Assembly (NCBI GenBank): GCA_021108055.1 | Contig: JAIORR010000147.1 | Coordinates: 1 to 8,323 of the forward strand | Direction: 5' to 3' | From: Candidatus Cloacimonadota bacterium | Lineage (GTDB): Bacteria; Cloacimonadota; Cloacimonadia; Cloacimonadales; TCS61 | DNA length: 8,323 nt | Shown: positions 1 through 5,287 of the stretch, piece after piece | Position numbering within the stretch: position 1 is the stretch's first letter | Layout of the letters: every line of letters begins with the position of its first letter | Made by a program: the position numbers and the translations under genes | Notes under the pieces: generated by a model | The model's input: the letters and a program-made list of their open reading frames with translations, nothing else | What the model was told of the DNA's origin: nothing | Databases searched by the model: none

Positions 1-2
1 AA

Positions 3-38
3 TTAACCGTTAAACTTAATCAACCAATTAGGATTTAA
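3..38 (+). CDS. Possible 3' tail of an upstream gene cut off by the window edge
   Basis: One forward frame is open from the left edge for 11 codons and ends with TAA at 36-38, exactly two bases before the ATG of the next gene. This is the same stop-TT-ATG layout seen between the next two genes (965-972), which is the only reason to suspect a real coding tail. The stretch is far too short to identify. The other two forward frames also stop early in this region (TAA at 4-6 and 11-13), so chance is a fair alternative. Because sce7725-family genes are often found beside sce7726-family genes, an upstream sce7726-like gene is my guess, not something visible here. Confidence 0.25.
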   Translation, partial: LTVKLNQPIRI

Positions 39-40
39 TT

Positions 41-967
41 ATGTATTATCCATATTTACGAGGAAGACAATTTGAGCTAATTGCATTAAGAGAATTTGCA
101 TTACAACGTGGAGATAACAATAATATTATTCCCATTATTGAACCTGTAAAAAAAACATTTAATAGTATGAAGTTAGCTATACCTAAATTAATTGAGGGTG
201 ATGTTCTGTTTGCTTTAATACTTAATCCTCAAGTAGGTGAAATTAAAGATAATAATAATATTGTAGATGAGTTAAATGACAAATTAACTGATAGTTCAAA
301 ATGGATTCCAGCATTTATTGTAACATCTAATTACAATGAGATTATTACTTTAATAGATCAATATGAGGAAGTAATGCTTGTATGCTCTGATATCATTGAT
401 AGTAGCAATGTAGATTTTGAACAACTAATTTTTTCACCAAAGGTTAAATATATTGTCTCAAAAGAAAACCGTACTCTTAAAAGAAAACTTAGTGTATATG
501 ACAAATTATTAATAAGACTTGATGATAATTTCAAAGCACAGAAACGTAATAAGGATTATTTGCAAATACCTGAAGAAAAGTTTTCAGAAGAGCATATGTT
601 TTATGAAGAAGATAGATATAGTGGGTTTGCTGATTATACAATTCTTGAAAGTGATTTTAAAGAAGGTGGAGCTGCGCCATATGCAGTTGCCATCCATTTG
701 TCTTTCCAAAAAACCAATAGAGAAATTTGGGTAAGACATTTCACATCAACAACCAATGATGATAGAACTAACATCCAGGGTAAATTTGCTGAAGCTGCTG
801 AAAAAGCAATTACTTTTCTTGATGAGAAGCATATCGCCAATAATGCAACAAATGAGCTCAGAACATATTATGATGAAAAAAAATATCCCGGTCTTGGTAT
901 GATAAAGAAGATTTCAATAAAAAATCATTTAGAGTTAGTTAATGAAATAATAACTAATACAGATTAG
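41..967 (+). CDS. sce7725 family protein
   Basis: A 308-residue protein of unknown biochemical function that I recognise as sce7725-family, a group related to the 'beta family' proteins found in phage-related and defence-like neighbourhoods. The family signature is visible at the N-terminus (YYPYLRGRQFELIALRE, residues 2-18), followed by IIPIIEPV (29-36). The C-terminal half carries the most conserved block: FSEEHMFYEE (181-190), YSGFADYT (193-200), APYAVAIHLSF (212-222), and HF...DDR...KFAEA (233-252). Length fits the family as I know it, and there is no signal peptide or membrane segment, so it should be cytoplasmic. The ATG at 41 is preceded by AGGA at 30-33 with a 7-base spacer, which supports this start. 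It ends two bases before the RES-domain gene, so the two are almost certainly one transcript. The gene is AT-rich compared with the genes on the right. Family assignment is from memory of the motifs; a role in regulating, neutralising or assisting the RES protein is inference. Confidence 0.8.
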   Translation: MYYPYLRGRQFELIALREFALQRGDNNNIIPIIEPVKKTFNSMKLAIPKLIEGDVLFALILNPQVGEIKDNNNIVDELNDKLTDSSKWIPAFIVTSNYNEIITLIDQYEEVMLVCSDIIDSSNVDFEQLIFSPKVKYIVSKENRTLKRKLSVYDKLLIRLDDNFKAQKRNKDYLQIPEEKFSEEHMFYEEDRYSGFADYTILESDFKEGGAAPYAVAIHLSFQKTNREIWVRHFTSTTNDDRTNIQGKFAEAAEKAITFLDEKHIANNATNELRTYYDEKKYPGLGMIKKISIKNHLELVNEIITNTD

Positions 968-969
968 TT

Positions 970-2001
970 ATGAAAGTTTGTCCTAATTGTTTTAACGATT
1001 CAGAATTAAAAAGTTACATTGAAACAATCTCCACTGAAAATGGTAAATGCGATTATTGCAATTTAGGAACCGATTCTGTCTTATTAGGAATAGTAGAATT
1101 AAAAGATTTCTTTGCTGAATTCTTAGGTATTTTCAAAGAAGATTCAGATGGAGAAAGGTTAGTTGAAATAATTAATAACGACTGGAATCTATTTTCAGTT
1201 AATGTTACGGATAACAAACTTCTTTCTGATCTTCTCTCAGCAATTGATTCTTCCATTTCTGACCCTTTTCAAAAAGTTAAGTATATTGATGACATTACTT
1301 ATTGTACTTCTTACTGGGAAAAATTGAAATTCAATTTAAAATGGAATAGACGCTATTTAACAGATCTTGAAGAACTTTTTGAAATAGGTTGGGGTAGTTT
1401 CTTTAATGAAGAATGTACTTTATCTTATGACCAAGAACTATATAGAGCACGAATACATAAAAATGCTGATCAGCATACTTTCCCTTTAGATAAAATGAAA
1501 TGCCCAAGGAAAGAAGAAGCAACTAGTGGTAGAGCTAACCCTCAGGGAATACCATATTTGTATCTTAGCAAAAACCCTGAGACAACTCTTTATGAAACTC
1601 GAGCAACTCATTTAGATGAAATAAGTGTTGGAAAATTTAAAATTAAAGAAAATGAAGAAGTAGTCTTAGTTGATTTTACAGAAGAAATCAGTGCTTATAA
1701 TAACATTGGCAACATCTTAGAATATACTAAAAGTATTTTGTTGAAGAAAGATATTAGCATTGAGTTATCAAAACCCATAAGAAGATATGATTCTGAATTA
1801 GAATATATACCTACTCAGTTTATTTGTGAGTTTATTAGATACAATTCTAAGGCTAATTTTAAAGCAGATGGGATATTATTCAATAGTTCATTACATTTGG
1901 GGGGTAAGAATATCGTTTTGTTTGAACAAGATAAAGTAGAGTGTATTTCTGTAGAGAAATATCGCATTACAAATATTGATATTAAATCAAGCATTGTTTA
2001 A
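970..2001 (+). CDS. RES domain protein with N-terminal zinc-finger/HEPN-like region (putative NAD+-consuming toxin)
   Basis: A 343-residue protein in three parts. Residues 1-33 hold two CxxC pairs (C4/C7 and C27/C30), a likely zinc-binding knuckle. Residues about 40-145 look mainly helical and match what is expected of the HEPN/RES N-terminal domain that precedes many RES domains. Residues about 150-335 form the RES domain: LYRARI (157-162) with candidate R159/R161, SGRANPQGIPYLYLS (186-200), the YETR motif with candidate catalytic E209, TQFICEFIR (282-290), and DGILFNSSLHLGGKNIVLF (300-318) with S306/S307. The R, E and S that name the family are therefore all present. Known RES proteins such as MbcT of Mycobacterium tuberculosis destroy cellular NAD+, so depletion of NAD+ is the likely activity; this was not tested for this subfamily. 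No signal peptide is seen. The ATG lies two bases after the preceding stop and has no recognisable Shine-Dalgarno, which implies translational coupling. No Xre/DUF2384-type antitoxin gene, the usual partner of RES toxins, is present downstream. Confidence 0.85.
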   Translation: MKVCPNCFNDSELKSYIETISTENGKCDYCNLGTDSVLLGIVELKDFFAEFLGIFKEDSDGERLVEIINNDWNLFSVNVTDNKLLSDLLSAIDSSISDPFQKVKYIDDITYCTSYWEKLKFNLKWNRRYLTDLEELFEIGWGSFFNEECTLSYDQELYRARIHKNADQHTFPLDKMKCPRKEEATSGRANPQGIPYLYLSKNPETTLYETRATHLDEISVGKFKIKENEEVVLVDFTEEISAYNNIGNILEYTKSILLKKDISIELSKPIRRYDSELEYIPTQFICEFIRYNSKANFKADGILFNSSLHLGGKNIVLFEQDKVECISVEKYRITNIDIKSSIV

Positions 2002-2095
2002 ATCCTGCCATGAATAACAAAAAAGAAATAATGAATATCACTCTTTGAAATCAACCAAACTTTTTACTTCGCAAAAACTTCTTTTATGCTAACCC
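2002..2095. other. Convergent intergenic gap without a clear terminator
   Basis: This 94-base AT-rich spacer separates the 3' end of the RES gene from the 3' end of the tricorn-type protease gene, which face each other. I looked for a GC-rich stem followed by a T-run in either direction and found none. The best candidate is an AT-only pairing of TTTTT with AAAAA around 2061-2077, which is weak. It also marks the border between the AT-rich left cassette and the richer right-hand genes. Confidence 0.5.
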
Positions 2096-5000
2096 TCACA
2101 TCTCCTTCAAAATCTCTTCGATAGCTTTTTTAAGCTGAACATCATCATCATTTATGATTTGTTCCGGTGTGGGCTCCACGATAATATCCGGCACAACACC
2201 GCTGCCTTCCATATTTGTTCCGTCAAACCTGAAAATACCGTTCGTCGGCATCCGCATGCTGGAGCCATCCATAAAATACTGACGACCTGTTCCGATAACA
2301 GATCCGCTGGTCGGCATCCCGATAATCGTTCCTAATTCCATTTGTCTAAAGATAGTGGGAAATATCTCCGCATCGGAAAAGGAGTTTTCATTGATCAGGA
2401 GCACCACCGGTTTTCCCCATGTTTTATATGGAATATCGTATTTTGCCGCATCAAAATATCTGCGTGAGATACCGGCATAATATTTTCTTGTTAGCACTTC
2501 GATGAGCTTATCGGTTATTCCGCCACCGCCATTATTCCTCACATCGATGATCATTGCTTCTTTATCGGAATTTTCTGCAAACATATCCTGAACGAATTTT
2601 TTGTAGCAATTGTTACTCATTCTTCTGATGTGCAGGTAGCCAACTTTTCCAGCGGAAAGTTCTTCCACTATTCCACGTCTTTCTTCCACCCAGTTATCAT
2701 AATACAGATCGCGGTTTTTACTATAACTCAATCCTTTGATAGTTGCCATTTTCACCGCATCACCGCTCTGGAATCCAAGTTTCAGCTTCTCACCCACTTT
2801 ATCCATGAAAAGAGGATCGATCTCTTTTTTACTTCCTACTTCTTTTCCATCCACAGAGAAAAGGATATCGCCCTTTTTTACGTCATTTGGTTTAGATAAT
2901 TTAGAATTCCTGAAAACTTTTTTCACCCGTACTCCATCGGAAAGTATATCTTTTAAATCCAGGATCATTCCGCAGTAAGCACTTTTATACTTTTTAATTT
3001 CAGATTCCTTTCGTGGATAAAACCCGGTATGAGATGCATTCAACTCACCTATCATTTCATGAATTATCAATTTCAATATTCTCGGTGTGAAAGCATATTC
3101 CAGGTATTTGGAAAATCTTTTTTTAGATTTTTTCCAATCGATACCATGCATTTTGGGATCATAGAAATTCTTTCCGAATTCGATCCAGGCTTGATCGAAA
3201 ACATCTTTATTCAGCTTCATTTTGTTGTATCGATATTTGAATTTGTTTCTAACTGTTTCTTTCTTTTTCGATTTCGGGTTCAGCTTTTTCAATTGTTCAT
3301 TTTCTATGAAATAAAAAGATTTATTTTCTTCGTTATAAACAATATCCGCAGGTTTTTTGGAAAAAGAATATATACGCTTGTCACCCTCTCCGAAATAATC
3401 GACTTTCCGCAGTGTCGTCTTTTTCTCGAACGTATTCAGATAATAAAAAGTTGAATCATTCAGAACGTGAACGATCCTATTTTTTCCTGGTTTGGAAACG
3501 ATCGTGGTTATTCGCTGGCTTATGTTTTCCGGATCGATCGAAATCGAATCGGTTCCTGCTTTCTTAACTTTTTCTTCCTTGAAATTTTGAACAGGGTCCA
3601 GTATTGCTTTCCAGTTATCTTCATCTTTATAGAAATCCTTTTTCGCCTGCAGATCGATGCGGCAAATCTCATTATTTTTCATAATGAATGCAGATTTGTG
3701 ATCTTTCCCCCAACAGGGATTGTTCAGATATCCGTCGAAATTGAAAAGCAGTTCTTTCGAATCATTTTCAAGGTAATAAAGATAGATATGCCTGCTCCAT
3801 ACTTTTTGCCTTGTTTCGATATAAAGAGCGTATTTTTCATCCGGGCTAACCGACAATTCTCCAATCACATACTGATCATCGATCAAAGTTCGAATGTTGT
3901 TTCCCAGGCTATCTGCAATAGCTACCTGGTGTTTTCGATCCTTATCGGAAAAGTTGATCAGCAGCCTGTTCCCATCCGCTTTTATCCATTCGATGTATTT
4001 ATCGTCCGACCAATCGAGCTTTTCTATACCGGAGATGTCCTTGATATTCACGCGGAAAAGCTGCGGCTGACCATCTACAAAACCTGTATAGATCACAGTC
4101 TGGTTATCGTTTAAAATCTGAATACTGTGAATGCCTTTCTGGTTAAAGGTTATCTGTTTAACATCATCTCCTTTTTCCGGAACTGCAAACAGGTCATATT
4201 TGTAGGAAAAAACTACCAGCTTACCATCATTGGAAATATCAAAATTATTTACTTTGTCACAAACATCTTCCTTCACAATGAAATCATCAATAAAATCCTG
4301 TTTAATATCGATATTGAGTTTTTCGATTTTTCCATTATCGGGGTCATACTTCCACAGTTCATCAAATTTTTCAAAGACTATCCGATCGTTTTCTTTTGCA
4401 ATACTGATGTTCCTTACCGACCATATTTTAAATTTCGTAAGTTGTTCTTTTTTGGAAAGATCTGTGCTTTCTGCTTTGTAAAGCTGGAATACTTTCCCAT
4501 CGGAAGCTGCAAAATAAACAGCGTTGGATAAATTGGAATAAACAGGGTATTGTTCTGTCAGATCGGTTTTTGTAAGTCTGGAAAATGAATCCGATTTTAG
4601 ATCATATTCCCACAGATCACCATTGAAACTGCCTTTATATGCTTCGCGGTAAAAAAGTCCTCTGCGATCAAAGATGATCTTCTTTCCATTTTGGGAAACA
4701 GAAGCGTTATTTCCGCCAAAAGCAGTTATCTCGCGGAAAGTGCCATTCATATCCACCTTGAAGAATTTATTCCTGAAGCCCGGTTCATCAGCTTTTGCCA
4801 ACATACTTTTTCCATCCGGGAACCAATCCAGAAGCTCCATATCTTCTTTATTCACAGGTTCTGCTTTTCCGCCGCCGGAAGGTATAGTGTATATCGTCCA
4901 CCATCCGTCTCTTTCGGTATTAAAAGCTATCTGCTCTCCATTCGGTGAGAAAACAGGATCCCAGTCATTTCCTCTGGTTGTAGTTAACCTTTTTGCTTCA

Positions 5001-5188
5001 CCGCCATCAAAAGAAACTACCCAGATGTCGGACATATAGGAAAAACACACTATTTTTCCATTGGGAGAAATTGCCGGATCAGTCATAAAATGCGGCTCGA
5101 TGGCATTTAACAATGAACCATTTACAGTAAAAACCACACCTTGGAAAAACATCAAACAAATACTAATAATAATCATATTTTTTTTCAT
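2096..5188 (-). CDS. Exported tricorn-type S41 serine protease
   Basis: A 1030-residue protein with the complete tricorn layout. A signal peptide (KK at 2-3, hydrophobic 5-22, possible cleavage near G24) is followed by PD40/TolB-like beta-propeller sequence over about 35-640, with SPNGK at 41 and SPNGE at 81 as blade motifs. Then come a tricorn C1 domain (about 647-730), a PDZ domain (about 735-815, GDILFSVDGKEV at 773-784) and the S41 catalytic C2 domain (about 840-1010). Residues aligning with the archaeal tricorn tetrad are visible: S719-H720 in ELNASHTG, S938-D939 in NSFSDAEIF, E994 in NMEGSGV, plus the DVRNNGGGG loop at 882-890. It should be an active serine peptidase trimming peptides or partly unfolded proteins. 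Unlike the cytosolic archaeal enzyme, it should act in the periplasm or outside the cell. I chose ATG at 5186-5188 because AAGGAAAG (5193-5200) sits 4-7 bases upstream; the longer TTG-initiated form lacks such a site and would bury the signal peptide. It follows the repeat-protein gene after 99 bases. Confidence 0.93.
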   Translation of the reverse strand: MKKNMIIISICLMFFQGVVFTVNGSLLNAIEPHFMTDPAISPNGKIVCFSYMSDIWVVSFDGGEAKRLTTTRGNDWDPVFSPNGEQIAFNTERDGWWTIYTIPSGGGKAEPVNKEDMELLDWFPDGKSMLAKADEPGFRNKFFKVDMNGTFREITAFGGNNASVSQNGKKIIFDRRGLFYREAYKGSFNGDLWEYDLKSDSFSRLTKTDLTEQYPVYSNLSNAVYFAASDGKVFQLYKAESTDLSKKEQLTKFKIWSVRNISIAKENDRIVFEKFDELWKYDPDNGKIEKLNIDIKQDFIDDFIVKEDVCDKVNNFDISNDGKLVVFSYKYDLFAVPEKGDDVKQITFNQKGIHSIQILNDNQTVIYTGFVDGQPQLFRVNIKDISGIEKLDWSDDKYIEWIKADGNRLLINFSDKDRKHQVAIADSLGNNIRTLIDDQYVIGELSVSPDEKYALYIETRQKVWSRHIYLYYLENDSKELLFNFDGYLNNPCWGKDHKSAFIMKNNEICRIDLQAKKDFYKDEDNWKAILDPVQNFKEEKVKKAGTDSISIDPENISQRITTIVSKPGKNRIVHVLNDSTFYYLNTFEKKTTLRKVDYFGEGDKRIYSFSKKPADIVYNEENKSFYFIENEQLKKLNPKSKKKETVRNKFKYRYNKMKLNKDVFDQAWIEFGKNFYDPKMHGIDWKKSKKRFSKYLEYAFTPRILKLIIHEMIGELNASHTGFYPRKESEIKKYKSAYCGMILDLKDILSDGVRVKKVFRNSKLSKPNDVKKGDILFSVDGKEVGSKKEIDPLFMDKVGEKLKLGFQSGDAVKMATIKGLSYSKNRDLYYDNWVEERRGIVEELSAGKVGYLHIRRMSNNCYKKFVQDMFAENSDKEAMIIDVRNNGGGGITDKLIEVLTRKYYAGISRRYFDAAKYDIPYKTWGKPVVLLINENSFSDAEIFPTIFRQMELGTIIGMPTSGSVIGTGRQYFMDGSSMRMPTNGIFRFDGTNMEGSGVVPDIIVEPTPEQIINDDDVQLKKAIEEILKEM

Positions 5189-5192
5189 TATT

Positions 5193-5200
5193 CTTTCCTT
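5193..5200 (-). promoter_or_regulatory. Shine-Dalgarno that fixes the start of the tricorn-type protease gene
   Basis: On the minus strand this reads AAGGAAAG, with AGGA ending seven bases before the ATG at 5186-5188. Neither the in-frame ATG at 5207-5209 nor the TTG at 5219-5221 has a comparable purine-rich motif upstream. The chosen start also places the signal peptide at the extreme N-terminus. Confidence 0.8.
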
Positions 5201-5212
5201 TGTTTTCATTTG

Positions 5213-5262
5213 TTGGTTCAATCGCCTGTCTTATTGACTAATAGGTGTCCCGATTGAACCGA
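5213..5262. repeat. Intergenic inverted repeat with a shared dyad axis
   Basis: The arms GGTTCAATCG (5215-5224) and CGATTGAACC (5251-5260) are perfect 10-base reverse complements. Inside them, TATT (5232-5235) and AATA (5240-5243) form a second short stem around a GACT loop. Both stems share the same centre (5237.5), separated by a symmetric 5+5-base internal loop. It lies between the two large minus-strand genes, just upstream of the protease ribosome binding site. No T-run follows on the minus strand, so it does not look like an intrinsic terminator of the upstream gene. In the plus direction a five-T run follows at 5266-5270, but no plus-strand gene ends there. It could be a protein-binding operator or an mRNA stem-loop tuning protease expression. 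Confidence 0.65.
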
Positions 5263-5287
5263 ATGCTTTTTATCATCATCTCGATGT

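Noticed and set aside
2040..2095. Bidirectional terminator between the convergent genes
   Set aside because: Only an AT-only pairing of about five bases can be drawn (TTTTT with AAAAA), with no GC-rich stem and no proper T-run after it.
3467..4114. Plus-strand open frame of 215 codons antisense to the protease gene
   Set aside because: The opposite strand encodes continuous beta-propeller sequence of a known architecture. The antisense product is Phe/Ile-rich with no coherent domain, as expected of a shadow frame.
5189..5221. Longer TTG-initiated form of the tricorn-type protease (11 extra residues)
   Set aside because: The TTG at 5219-5221 lies inside the inverted repeat and has no ribosome binding site. 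The ATG at 5186-5188 has a strong one and starts directly with a signal peptide.
5215..5262. tRNA T-arm remnant or attachment site, because GGTTCAATCG resembles a T-loop
   Set aside because: The flanking bases do not form the 5-bp T-stem around the loop, and no acceptor, D or anticodon arm is present. The sequence is better explained as an arm of the inverted repeat.
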